Assembly: GCF_001715975.1 (NCBI RefSeq)
Contig: NZ_MARB01000002.1
Location: 211,135 to 275,134 of the forward strand
Direction: 5' to 3'
Origin: Candidatus Thiodiazotropha endolucinida
GTDB lineage: Bacteria > Pseudomonadota > Gammaproteobacteria > Chromatiales > Chromatiaceae
DNA: 64,000 bases
In this document: one piece after another, positions 1-8,194 of the stretch
Layout of the letters: each line of letters begins with the position of its first letter
How positions within the stretch are numbered: the stretch's first letter is position 1
Notes under the pieces: generated by a model
What the model was told of the DNA's origin: nothing
What the model saw: only the letters and a program-made list of their open reading frames with translations
The model's database searches: none
Program-made: the position numbers and the translations under genes

Positions 1-1
1 C

Positions 2-1993
2 GACGCGGTGAGAGAGAGGCACCCGGTCATCCACAACGACTATGCCTCGTTGCCTCACCGGCGCGGGCTGCCTGAAGGCCACGCCGAGGTCACTTGCGAA
101 CTCTGTGTGCCGGTGTTCAGGGGCGACAAGATCGTCGCCATCATGGGGGTGGGCAATCGTGCCCGGCAAAACTACGACAGGCACGATGTGGAGAAGGTGA
201 GCCGAATTGCAGAACTGGCTTGGGATATCGTCGAAAACAAGTTGATTGAAGACCAGCTGGAACAGAATCGCCAGCAGCTCAGTACGATTCTTGATACGGT
301 CAAGGAGGCGGTCGCGCTTTGGGATGACCGCGCGAGACTGCGATATGCCAATAGCGGTTTTTTCTCTTTACTGAAGCTACCCATCGAACTGTGGGACAGA
401 GAGGCGAGTGCCGGTAAGGCTATCGGTGATTTGGTCCCGCAGGCCTCACCGTTTAAAAATATCGAACCACTACTGGCCCGTTTATTGTATCGAGGGGAGT
501 CGATTGAAAATCTTCCCATAGAGATTGAGAGAAAAGGGCGGGAACCCATATGGATCGGACTGACGATTCATGCGCTTTATGAAAGAGGTACTGGTCGAAT
601 CACAGGCGCAGTCTCGACCATGTCTGATATCACCGAGCAGAAGAGTCATGAGCATCGTCTGGAGCAGCTGGCCCATTTTGACAATCTTACGCGGCTGCCC
701 AACCGTCTGCTGGCTATTGATCGTCTGCGACAGATGACTGCAAGAGCACGGCGCACCGGTGAACTGATGGCGGTTTGTTATCTCGATCTGGATGGATTCA
801 AGGCAGTAAACGATAAATTTGGACATGAGGCGGGTGATGAACTGTTGAGAGAAACGGCTCAGCGGCTGACCTTATGTGTACGTAACGGAGATACGGTAGC
901 CCGTTTGGGTGGTGACGAGTTCCTGATTCTATTGGCCGACCTGAAGGATCAGCAGGAGAGTCAGCTCATACTCAAGCGTATTCTGGAGATGGCGACAAAA
1001 CCCTACACTGTAGCCGAACATGTTCTATCGACAGTCACTGCCAGTATCGGTGTCACCCTGTTTCCCAATGATAATTCGGAACCTGATAAGTTGATTCGAC
1101 ATGCAGACCAGGCGATGTATATGGCTAAGGAGTCGGGTAAGAACTGCTACAAGTTCTTCAACAAGGATTTCGAACAGCGGGTCCGCTCGCAGGAGGAGAC
1201 ACTGGGTGAAATCATCAAAGCCATGGATAGCGATCAACTCACCGTCTACTACCAACCGGTGCTTGATTGTCGGGCAGGCCGAGTTATTGCCGCAGAGGCA
1301 TTGATACGTTGGGATCATCCCATATTGGGCCTGCTTGAGCCGGCGGAATTTCTGCCGTTGATCAATAAGAGTGAAGTGATGCTGTCGCTCACAGAGCAAG
1401 TCATCAAGCAGGCGGTCTTGCTGATCGAGCAGATGCGCAGCAAGGGTCCGACATTCTCAATCGGTGTCAATATCTTTCCTGAGCAATGTTTCGATCCGGT
1501 GTTTTTCGAAATGCTGCAAAATCGTGTAAAGAAATTGGATCAGCATCAACGTTCACTTTTGCAGCTGGAGATCTCCGAGCGGGTCGTCACATCCCATTTC
1601 ACCCAGACAGAACGGTTTATCGGCGATTGTCTCGAATTGGGCATCGAATGTGTGCTCGACGACTTCGGTGTCGGCGATACCTCGATCCAGCAGCTTTCTC
1701 GGCTTCCGGTCAGGGCGATCAAGGTGGATCGTACCCTGACCCAGAAAATGCTTGCAGACGAGCACCAGTATGCGTTAATCAAAACCATGTTGAACATGGC
1801 CAATGCCTTCAATCGCATGGTGATCGTACAGGGGGTCGAAGAGGAGCGACAGATGGCCACACTGCTGTCGTTGGGTTGCAGCCGCATGCAGGGATTTCTT
1901 TTTTCAGAAGCGATGTCATCAGAGGATTTCACTCACTGGTTGGCTTTGACAATGGAATCAAAAGATTGGATCCGACGCTTCGTAATGACATAG
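2..1993 (+). CDS. GAF-PAS-GGDEF-EAL c-di-GMP signalling protein, 5' partial
   Basis: This protein makes and/or degrades cyclic di-GMP. The frame is open to the left edge, and the first visible residues already lie inside a GAF_2-type sensor domain, so the true start is outside the window. Counting from the GTG at 8, GAF runs to about residue 75, a PAS domain from about 85 to 215, GGDEF from about 220 to 385 with an intact RLGGDEF site near residue 300, and EAL from about 405 to 650 with an intact EAL motif (AAEALIRWDHP) near residue 430. Both active-site signatures are kept, so either or both activities are possible. The stop lies 11 bp before a hemerythrin gene, which suggests cotranscription. 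Domain calls are firm; the signal and net activity are unknown. Confidence 0.93.
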   Translation, partial: DAVRERHPVIHNDYASLPHRRGLPEGHAEVTCELCVPVFRGDKIVAIMGVGNRARQNYDRHDVEKVSRIAELAWDIVENKLIEDQLEQNRQQLSTILDTVKEAVALWDDRARLRYANSGFFSLLKLPIELWDREASAGKAIGDLVPQASPFKNIEPLLARLLYRGESIENLPIEIERKGREPIWIGLTIHALYERGTGRITGAVSTMSDITEQKSHEHRLEQLAHFDNLTRLPNRLLAIDRLRQMTARARRTGELMAVCYLDLDGFKAVNDKFGHEAGDELLRETAQRLTLCVRNGDTVARLGGDEFLILLADLKDQQESQLILKRILEMATKPYTVAEHVLSTVTASIGVTLFPNDNSEPDKLIRHADQAMYMAKESGKNCYKFFNKDFEQRVRSQEETLGEIIKAMDSDQLTVYYQPVLDCRAGRVIAAEALIRWDHPILGLLEPAEFLPLINKSEVMLSLTEQVIKQAVLLIEQMRSKGPTFSIGVNIFPEQCFDPVFFEMLQNRVKKLDQHQRSLLQLEISERVVTSHFTQTERFIGDCLELGIECVLDDFGVGDTSIQQLSRLPVRAIKVDRTLTQKMLADEHQYALIKTMLNMANAFNRMVIVQGVEEERQMATLLSLGCSRMQGFLFSEAMSSEDFTHWLALTMESKDWIRRFVMT

Positions 1994-2004
1994 AGGATAG
2001 GTGA

Positions 2005-2469
2005 ATGTCTGAAACGAAATACACATATGAGCCCTTTGTCTGGAGTGATTGGATGTCTACCGGGGTTGAGGTGATCGATACCCAGCATCAGAATCTGTTG
2101 AATATGGTGAATGACGCCTACAACAGCATCACCGAGACGACCAGTCCCATGACCTTTCAAAGGATTACCAAAGAACTGCTGAGCTATGCCATCTACCACT
2201 TCCAGACAGAAGAGTCATTGATGAAGGAGTACGATTATTTTGGTGAACGATCAGACGATGCGGCACAGCATATCAAAGAACATCGTGATTTTTCGGCAAA
2301 AATAGTCGCCGTAAGAAAGACATTCAATTCCGGCGATCGGGATCAGATCATTCCAGTGCTGGAATTTCTGAAAACCTGGATTGCCAACCATACCCAGAAA
2401 GTGGATATGAAATTGGGGGTATTCATTCAGGCAAAGGAGGCGGAGAGATCATCATCAAAATCAGATTGA
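2005..2469 (+). CDS. bacteriohemerythrin
   Basis: A single-domain, 154-residue di-iron O2-binding protein. The full hemerythrin ligand set can be read: H28, H65 and E69 (HFxxEE), H89 and H93 (HxxxH), then H129 and D134 (HxxxxD). The length is normal for a bacteriohemerythrin, with no signal peptide or membrane segment, so it should be cytoplasmic. Bacterial members store or deliver O2 or act as O2 sensors. Its start is 11 bp after the GGDEF-EAL gene, so a link between oxygen and c-di-GMP signalling is plausible but inferred. It could equally supply O2 to oxygenases. Confidence 0.92.
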   Translation: MSETKYTYEPFVWSDWMSTGVEVIDTQHQNLLNMVNDAYNSITETTSPMTFQRITKELLSYAIYHFQTEESLMKEYDYFGERSDDAAQHIKEHRDFSAKIVAVRKTFNSGDRDQIIPVLEFLKTWIANHTQKVDMKLGVFIQAKEAERSSSKSD

Positions 2470-2507
2470 TCCGCGCGCCATGTTCCTTTGTCTGTCAACA
2501 GGCGCTT

Positions 2508-3212
2508 TTATGCAATCTCCTGTTCTCTATGCGCCTCTTCCCGCAGCACTTTCAATGTAATTTCAGCCGTTCTCATGATGTGTTGCTCGATCGCATCACA
2601 GGCGCGTTTGCCATCCCTGGCTAAAGCCGCGTTACGCAGCTCTTTATGTTCCTGGTGCAGGTCCCGGGGAATCTCGGTGCTCAGGGCAATGTTCCTGTAG
2701 CGTTTGTGTTGATCGTAGAGAATACCGTAGAAACGGCGCAGCCATTTTGAACTGCAGCCGGCAATCAGCGCTTCGTGAAAATCGTGATTGCGGATCTCCC
2801 ATTCGGCAGGGTCCCTTTCCTCCGATTCTTCAACCTTTTCCAGCTGATAGAAGGCGGCAACAATGCGAGATTCCCAGGCATCATCACCCTGCTCAATGCT
2901 CTGACAGAGTGCCTGCTTCTCAAGCAGGATTCGCAATTGTGTTATGTCTGCCAGATCCTCTTCGGACATCGGGGCGACGCGAAAACCGCGCTGCCCTTCC
3001 GCAGTAACGAAGCCATCCGCTGTGAGCCGGCTCAAGGCCTCGCGTAGGGGACTTGCGCCGACACCGTATGCCGTGCGCAGGTGTTCAATGCGCAGTTTCT
3101 CGTCCGGCTGCAATTCACCATGAATGATATCTGACCTCAGTTGCAGATAGGCCTGGTCGGACAGGGTCTTGGCTCCGTTCGGTTCTGCTTGTTCATTGTA
3201 AGTTATTGCCAT
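2508..3212 (-). CDS. GntR-family transcriptional regulator (FCD subfamily)
   Basis: A 234-residue FadR/VanR-like regulator. Residues about 15-80 form the GntR winged helix-turn-helix (SDQAYLQLRSDIIHGELQP, then ASPLREALSRLTADGFV). Residues about 90-225 form an all-helical FCD ligand domain with His residues typical of its metal/ligand pocket (NHDFHEALIAG, LHQEHKELRNA, EQHI). FCD regulators usually repress catabolic genes and release DNA on binding an organic acid. It is divergent from the reductase/meta-pathway operon, and the shared intergenic region carries two TATCGATA palindromes. It is therefore the obvious local regulator; the effector is unknown. Confidence 0.9.
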   Translation of the reverse strand: MAITYNEQAEPNGAKTLSDQAYLQLRSDIIHGELQPDEKLRIEHLRTAYGVGASPLREALSRLTADGFVTAEGQRGFRVAPMSEEDLADITQLRILLEKQALCQSIEQGDDAWESRIVAAFYQLEKVEESEERDPAEWEIRNHDFHEALIAGCSSKWLRRFYGILYDQHKRYRNIALSTEIPRDLHQEHKELRNAALARDGKRACDAIEQHIMRTAEITLKVLREEAHREQEIA

Positions 3213-3331
3213 ATCTGTGTTTTTCCATCTGATGATCTGAATGAAATTTGCTCTTTACCCTACCTGCTATGCAGGATGTATGACACTGACTTTTGTCAAT
3301 ATTTTAGTCGAACATAATAAATTTACAAAAA

Positions 3332-3387
3332 TATCGATAATTTTCTTGCAAATCGACAAAATATCGCTATTCTTGCTTTTATCGATA
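3332..3387. promoter_or_regulatory. putative operator pair, TATCGATA palindromes
   Basis: The AT-rich region between the GntR gene and the reductase operon holds two copies of the 8-bp palindrome TATCGATA, at 3332-3339 and 3380-3387, with a partial copy (TATCGCTA) at 3362-3369. The same palindrome occurs three times at 14462-14525, before the DUF1302 gene. The second copy ends 16 bp before the reductase start codon, a position where a bound repressor could block transcription. Assignment to the GntR protein is inferred from neighbourhood. Confidence 0.55.
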
Positions 3388-3403
3388 TTTTGGAGCGATA
3401 AAT

Positions 3404-4462
3404 ATGGCATACCAACTCACCATCGAGCCTACCGGCGACGAGGTAGAGATCGAAGAGGGTCAAAATATCCTCGATGCATGTCTGCGCGCCGGTATTTGGA
3501 TGCCTCACGCCTGTTGTCACGGGCTATGCGGCAGCTGCAAAGTCGGGGTGCTTGAAGGAGACGTAGATGTGGGCGACGCCTCAAACTTTGCCCTGATGGA
3601 CATGGAGCGTGAGGAAGGAAAGGTCTTGGCCTGTTGCGCCACCCTGGAATCGGATACGGTGATCGAGGCGGATATCGACGAAGATCCCGATGCAAGGATC
3701 ATCCCCGTGAAAGACTTTGAGGCTGAGATCGTCAGGCTCGAAGACCTTACCCATGATGTAAAGGGAATCTGGCTGCAGCTGGATGGCGAGGGTATCGACT
3801 TTCAGGCGGGCCAATATATCAATCTGCAGGTCCCCGGTGTCGGCGTGCCGCGCGCCTTCTCGCTGGCAAGCAGGCCGTCCGACAGCAAACTGATCGAGCT
3901 GCATATCCGTCTGGTCCCGGACGGTGAGGCAACACCGATTATCCATAACGATCTGAAGGTGGGCGACAGACTCGGTTTTACCGGACCCTATGGCCGTTTC
4001 TTCGTGCGCAAGTCCCGCAACGAGCCGATGATCTTCATCGCCGGCGGTACCGGACTCTCGAGTCCCAAGTCGATGATTCTCGATCTGCTGGAATCCGATT
4101 GCACCACGCAGATCACTCTTTTTCATGGCGTCAGGGCAAAACGGGATCTCTACGATGACAAGCTGTTCAGCACCCTGGCGGATCGACATCGGAACTTTAC
4201 CTACTACCCTGTGCTTTCACAGATGGAAGCGGGTGACGACTGGAGCGGCGAGACCGGTTTCGTTCACGAAGCGGCTCAACGCCATTACGGTAGTGGCTTC
4301 AGCGGTAATACCGCCTACCTGTGCGGACCTCCGGTGATGATCGAAGCCGCGATACGCGCCCTCATGCAGGGCCGTCTGTTTGAGAACGACATCTTCACCG
4401 AGCGCTTTCTCACCAAAGACGAAGAGAACCGTAAGCGCAGTCCGGTATTCAAGAGGCTCTGA
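3404..4462 (+). CDS. NAD(P)H:acceptor reductase, phenol hydroxylase P5 (DmpP)-like
   Basis: A 352-residue electron-transfer flavoprotein. An N-terminal plant-type [2Fe-2S] domain has ligands C37-x4-C42-x2-C45 and C77. It is followed by an FAD-binding domain (PRAFSLAS) and an NAD(P)H-binding domain (FIAGGTGLSSPKSM, YLCGPPVMIEAA). The architecture and length match the reductase of multicomponent phenol/alkene monooxygenases, which moves electrons from NADH to a di-iron hydroxylase. The start has a TGGAG ribosome site 8 bp upstream. It is the first gene of the operon and is followed 2 bp later by a second ferredoxin gene. No hydroxylase subunits lie in the window, so its electron acceptor is unknown. 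Confidence 0.87.
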   Translation: MAYQLTIEPTGDEVEIEEGQNILDACLRAGIWMPHACCHGLCGSCKVGVLEGDVDVGDASNFALMDMEREEGKVLACCATLESDTVIEADIDEDPDARIIPVKDFEAEIVRLEDLTHDVKGIWLQLDGEGIDFQAGQYINLQVPGVGVPRAFSLASRPSDSKLIELHIRLVPDGEATPIIHNDLKVGDRLGFTGPYGRFFVRKSRNEPMIFIAGGTGLSSPKSMILDLLESDCTTQITLFHGVRAKRDLYDDKLFSTLADRHRNFTYYPVLSQMEAGDDWSGETGFVHEAAQRHYGSGFSGNTAYLCGPPVMIEAAIRALMQGRLFENDIFTERFLTKDEENRKRSPVFKRL

Positions 4463-4464
4463 GG

Positions 4465-4782
4465 ATGTCCACCCAATACGAAATCTATGTGGAAGACAAG
4501 GATACACATTTTCACTGTGGCGACGAGCAGCGCCTGCTGCACGCCATGCAGGCACAGGGACTCGGCTCGATACCGGTCGGCTGCAAAGGCGGTGGCTGTG
4601 GTATCTGCCGCATCCAGATCACTCAGGGCAGGTATGAGACCCGCAAAATGAGCCGTACCCATGTGACGGAAGAGGATGAGCTTCTGGGCATCGTTCTCTC
4701 CTGTCGAGTCACCCCCAAGAGTGATCTCTCACTTCGGTTGGCACCTAAACCGAAAGAGGGGACATCAGAGAGCGCAGCATAG
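4465..4782 (+). CDS. [2Fe-2S] plant-type ferredoxin, XylT/DmpQ-like
   Basis: A 105-residue ferredoxin with ligands C40-x4-C45-x2-C48 and C80. XylT/DmpQ-type ferredoxins reactivate extradiol catechol 2,3-dioxygenase by reducing its oxidised iron. In dmp/xyl operons the gene sits directly before that dioxygenase. Here the expected position (4783-5260) lacks a dioxygenase. The gene starts 2 bp after the reductase stop, so the two are probably translationally coupled. The cluster signature is clear; the partner in this organism is not. Confidence 0.85.
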   Translation: MSTQYEIYVEDKDTHFHCGDEQRLLHAMQAQGLGSIPVGCKGGGCGICRIQITQGRYETRKMSRTHVTEEDELLGIVLSCRVTPKSDLSLRLAPKPKEGTSESAA

Positions 4783-4851
4783 CGTTCAGTCAAAACGACA
4801 AGCAAGGCACAACATCAACGAAGGCGGGAGAAATCCCGGCAGGAGGAGATC

Positions 4852-5049
4852 ATGGCAGTGGCAAGTGACGATCATACGGTTCGCTTCATACAGATAACCC
4901 TGGGTGAAGTGGGTGTCTCCAGAGACCAGCTGAGTATCGATGGCTTTACAGAGACCGACCATCAGGATAATGCCCGGCATTTTATGAAGAGCTGGAGTGA
5001 TTTCGATCGCAGTAACAATACCTGGTGCAGGTCGGAAGAACAGAACTGA
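4852..5049 (+). CDS. small protein of unknown function
   Basis: A 65-residue ORF with a very strong ribosome site (GGAGGAG, 3-4 bases before the ATG), so it is probably translated. The protein is acidic and polar, with no Cys cluster, signal peptide or membrane segment; I do not recognise the family. It occupies the place where a catechol 2,3-dioxygenase gene stands in dmp/xyl operons but does not resemble one. It could be a small accessory subunit of an enzyme encoded elsewhere, or a remnant. Confidence 0.5.
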   Translation: MAVASDDHTVRFIQITLGEVGVSRDQLSIDGFTETDHQDNARHFMKSWSDFDRSNNTWCRSEEQN

Positions 5050-5051
5050 GC

Positions 5052-5248
5052 ATGCCTGAGATAACCATCGATGCGAGAACCCGCACTGGCGCTACACCAT
5101 GCAGACCAGTGAAGAACTGGCGGGTGTGATCGGTATGTTCGGTACCTTCGGCGGCGGGGATGATGCCCGCGCAGAGGCCGGTATTGCAGCATTGAGTGTT
5201 GCCGCAGAATCGATCAAAACTGCCGAAGCGAACAACGGGAAATCTTAG
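5052..5248 (+). pseudogene. small ORF with possible frameshift, unknown
   Basis: An ATG follows the previous stop by 2 bp and opens a frame (MPEITIDA...) that soon ends. From about 5075 another frame is open and protein-like (ENPHWRYTMQTSEEL, then a Gly/Asp/Ala-rich stretch to the TAG at 5246-5248). Adding one base near 5074 would join them into a protein of about 66 residues. The alternative is a 49-residue ORF starting at the ATG at 5099. Only sequencing or homologues would separate a real frameshift from a short intact gene. Confidence 0.3.
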
Positions 5249-5260
5249 GAAATTGGCTTA

Positions 5261-6736
5261 ATGACGGTGAACAGAATGAAAGAGGTCAAACATTTCATCA
5301 ATGGAGAATTTGTCGGATCCGCTTCGGGCAAGCTGTTCGACAATATCAACCCGGCGACGGGACAGAAGATCGGTATCGTTCACGAGGCCGGGGCGCCGGA
5401 GGTGGATGCGGCGGTCAATGCGGCACGGATGGCGCTGCAGGGTGAGTGGGGCCGCATGCCGTTGGCGGAGCGGGCTGATCTCCTGCATAAACTGGCCGAT
5501 GGCATTACCGCCCGATTCGATGAGTTCCTCGAGGCGGAGTGTCTCGATACGGGCAAGCCGCAAAAGCTCGCCTGCCATATCGATATCCCCCGCGGTGCCG
5601 CCAACTTCAAGATCTTTGCCGATGTGGTGAAGAATGTACCCACAGAGAGTTTCGTGCTGGATACGCCGGACGGGCAGGGCGCACTCAACTATTCACTGCG
5701 CAAGCCCAAAGGCGTGATCGCAGTGATCAGCCCATGGAATCTGCCTCTGTTGCTGATGACCTGGAAGGTGGGTCCTGCGCTCGCCTGCGGTAACACAGTG
5801 GTGGTTAAACCCTCCGAAGAGACCCCCTTCACCACAGCCCTGTTGGGCGAGGTGATGAACCAGGTGGGAATCCCTAAGGGGGTGTATAACGTGATACACG
5901 GTTTTGGTCCCAACTCGGCAGGTGAGTTCCTCACCCGTCATAAAGGGGTCGACGGTATCACTTTCACCGGCGAAACAGACACCGGTGCGGCCATCATGAA
6001 GGCGGCCGCCGATGATATCACCGATATCTCCTTCGAACTCGGCGGTAAGAATCCGGCACTGGTTTTCGCAGACTGCGATATGGACAAGGCGATCGAGGGC
6101 ACCCTGCGTTCCGCCTTCGCCAACTGCGGTCAGGTCTGTCTCGGAACGGAAAGGATCTACGTGGAACGTACGATCTACGATGAGTTTGTGGATCGTCTGA
6201 AGACCGGCGCCGAGACCCTGAAGCTGGGGCAGTGGGATGATCCCAAGACCGACATGGGACCCCTGATCAGCCACCAACATCGAGACAAGGTGCTCTCCTA
6301 CTACCGCAAAGCGGAAGAGGAGGGCGCCACTGTCGTCACCGGTGGCAGCACCCCCAACATGCCGGAGACCCTGGCCGGTGGCGCCTGGGTGCAACCTACC
6401 ATCTGGACCGATCTGCGAGACGATGCCTCGTGTATCAGGGAAGAGATCTTCGGTCCCTGCTGCCATATCCGCCCCTTCGACAGCGAAGAGGAGGCGATCG
6501 CCCTGGCCAATGACACCGATTACGGTCTGGCCACCGCGATCTGGACCGAGAACAGCGCCCGCGCCCATCGGGTCGCGGCCCAGGTGGATGCGGGTATCGC
6601 CTGGGTCAACTCCTGGTTCCTGCGTGATCTGCGCACCCCCTTCGGCGGCGCCAAGCAGTCCGGTATCGGCCGCGAGGGTGGGGTGCACTCCCTGGAGTTC
6701 TACACCGAGCTCAAGAACGTCTGTATCAAGCTTTGA
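5261..6736 (+). CDS. dmpC: 2-hydroxymuconic semialdehyde dehydrogenase
   Basis: A 491-residue NAD+-dependent aldehyde dehydrogenase that oxidises 2-hydroxymuconic semialdehyde to 2-hydroxymuconate (4-oxalocrotonate) in the meta-cleavage pathway. It keeps the ALDH signatures: SPWNLPLLLMTWKVGPAL, the catalytic Glu in FELGGKNPALVF, and the catalytic Cys in FANCGQVCLG. The sequence follows DmpC/XylG closely over its whole length, including the C-terminal LEFYTELKN. The ATG at 5261 has an AGGAAA ribosome site; an in-frame ATG at 5276 is the alternative. It stands after the ferredoxin as in dmp operons, but without dmpB before it or dmpD after it. Confidence 0.93.
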   Translation: MTVNRMKEVKHFINGEFVGSASGKLFDNINPATGQKIGIVHEAGAPEVDAAVNAARMALQGEWGRMPLAERADLLHKLADGITARFDEFLEAECLDTGKPQKLACHIDIPRGAANFKIFADVVKNVPTESFVLDTPDGQGALNYSLRKPKGVIAVISPWNLPLLLMTWKVGPALACGNTVVVKPSEETPFTTALLGEVMNQVGIPKGVYNVIHGFGPNSAGEFLTRHKGVDGITFTGETDTGAAIMKAAADDITDISFELGGKNPALVFADCDMDKAIEGTLRSAFANCGQVCLGTERIYVERTIYDEFVDRLKTGAETLKLGQWDDPKTDMGPLISHQHRDKVLSYYRKAEEEGATVVTGGSTPNMPETLAGGAWVQPTIWTDLRDDASCIREEIFGPCCHIRPFDSEEEAIALANDTDYGLATAIWTENSARAHRVAAQVDAGIAWVNSWFLRDLRTPFGGAKQSGIGREGGVHSLEFYTELKNVCIKL

Positions 6737-6746
6737 GGAGTCATCG

Positions 6747-7535
6747 ATGCTGAACGAACAACGCATTCACGAGCTGGGGGACGAACTCTTTGATGCCCTC
6801 AGCCAGCGCCGCATGATCGACCCGCTGACGGAACGGGAAACGGATATCACCATCGAGGACGCCTACCATGTCTCCCTGCGCATGGTGAACCGGCGGGTCG
6901 AGCAGGGAGAATCGATCATCGGCAAGAAGATCGGCGTCACCTCCAAGGCGGTGCAGAACATGCTCAACGTGCATCAGCCCGATTTCGGTTACCTCACCGA
7001 CCGTATGGTCTACGGCAATGGCGACGAGATGCCGATCAGCAAAGCGCTGATCCAACCGCGGGCCGAGGGCGAGATCGCTTTCATGCTGAAGCGCGACCTG
7101 ATCGGTCCGGGTGTCAGCAACGCCGATGTATTGCGCGCTACCGAGGCGGTGATCCCCTGCTTCGAGATCGTCGACTCCCGCATCCGGGACTGGCGGATCA
7201 AGATCCAGGACACGGTGGCGGATAACGCCTCCTGCGGACTCTTCGTGCTGGGCGACAAGGCGGTCGATCCACGCAAGGTCGACCTGGCCACGGCAGGCAT
7301 GGTGGTGGAGAAGAACGGTGAACTGCTCTCCACCGGTGCCGGTGCCGCCGCACTGGGATCACCGGTGAACTGTGTTGCCTGGCTGGCCAACACCCTGGGC
7401 AGCTTCGGCATTCCCCTGAAGGCGGGTGAAGTGATCCTCTCCGGTTCTCTGGTTCCCCTGGAGCCGGTGGTGGCGGGGGACTTCATGCGGGTGGAGATAG
7501 GCGGTATCGGCTCTGCCTCGGTCCGCTTCACCTGA
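6747..7535 (+). CDS. dmpE: 2-oxopent-4-enoate (2-hydroxypentadienoate) hydratase
   Basis: A 262-residue hydratase of the FAH-like hydratase/decarboxylase family. It adds water to 2-hydroxypenta-2,4-dienoate to give 4-hydroxy-2-oxovalerate. Near-identical blocks to DmpE are visible: IGKKIGVTSKAVQNML, HQPDFGYLTD, and the metal-site segment RAEGEIAFMLK. The start follows the dmpC stop by 10 bp with GAGGAG upstream. A longer frame runs back into dmpC but is not supported by a ribosome site. The product feeds the aldolase/dehydrogenase pair at 8195-10152. Confidence 0.94.
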   Translation: MLNEQRIHELGDELFDALSQRRMIDPLTERETDITIEDAYHVSLRMVNRRVEQGESIIGKKIGVTSKAVQNMLNVHQPDFGYLTDRMVYGNGDEMPISKALIQPRAEGEIAFMLKRDLIGPGVSNADVLRATEAVIPCFEIVDSRIRDWRIKIQDTVADNASCGLFVLGDKAVDPRKVDLATAGMVVEKNGELLSTGAGAAALGSPVNCVAWLANTLGSFGIPLKAGEVILSGSLVPLEPVVAGDFMRVEIGGIGSASVRFT

Positions 7536-7555
7536 TCCAACAGAGGAGTTTCGCC

Positions 7556-8149
7556 ATGAGCCGACTCAGTCCTTTACCCACCGACCAGCACGCCGAGCTG
7601 GCGGAGCGCTTCGCCTTCTTCGAGAAGACCCTGGGCTTCGTACCCAACAGCCTGCTCACCATGCAGCGTAAACCGAAGCTGGTGGACGCCTTCATCCAGT
7701 TCAGCGCCGCCGTCTACGACCCGGACGGGGAGGTCGATCTCGGTTTCAAGCGACTGGTGGCCCATGTCGCCAGCAGCGCTGCCGGCTGCCAGTACTGCAA
7801 GGCGCATACGGCGGTGAGTGCCAAACGTCACGGCATTCCGGTAGAGAAACTCGAGGATATCTGGAACTACCGCAACAGCGAACACTACTCGGATGCTGAG
7901 CATGTCGCCCTCGACTTCGCCCTGGCTGCAGCCTCTCAACCCAACGATGTCACCGATCAGCTGTTCGATGAGCTGCGCCGCCATTGGAGCGAAGAGGCGG
8001 TGGTGGAGATGTTGTCGGTGATCGGCCTGTTCGGTTTCTTCAATCGCTGGAACGACAGCCTGGCCACGCCGCTGGAGGCGGAGCCGTTGGAGACGGCGCA
8101 GGCCCATCTGACCCAAGGCGGCTGGCAGGCCGGCAAACATATGAGCTAG
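7556..8149 (+). CDS. carboxymuconolactone decarboxylase-like (AhpD-type) protein
   Basis: A 197-residue protein of the CMD/AhpD-like fold. Its core carries C78-x2-C81-x2-H84 (GCQYCKAHT), the redox-type CxxCxxH of AhpD relatives, and the helical pattern around it. Members include peroxidase partners and genuine decarboxylases; this one looks more like the uncharacterised single-domain group of about 180-200 residues. It lies between dmpE and dmpF with a GAGGAG site before the ATG, so it belongs to the operon. This is not a standard dmp operon member. A role in disposing of a reactive intermediate or peroxide is only a guess. Confidence 0.8.
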   Translation: MSRLSPLPTDQHAELAERFAFFEKTLGFVPNSLLTMQRKPKLVDAFIQFSAAVYDPDGEVDLGFKRLVAHVASSAAGCQYCKAHTAVSAKRHGIPVEKLEDIWNYRNSEHYSDAEHVALDFALAAASQPNDVTDQLFDELRRHWSEEAVVEMLSVIGLFGFFNRWNDSLATPLEAEPLETAQAHLTQGGWQAGKHMS

Positions 8150-8194
8150 GGCGGATCAACCGACAGCCCTGTTAAATCGACGAGGATAGGAGCA

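Noticed and set aside
6342-6746. Long frame extending the dmpE gene upstream into dmpC
   Set aside because: It is the shadow frame of dmpC; a ribosome site and the family N-terminus place the start at 6747.
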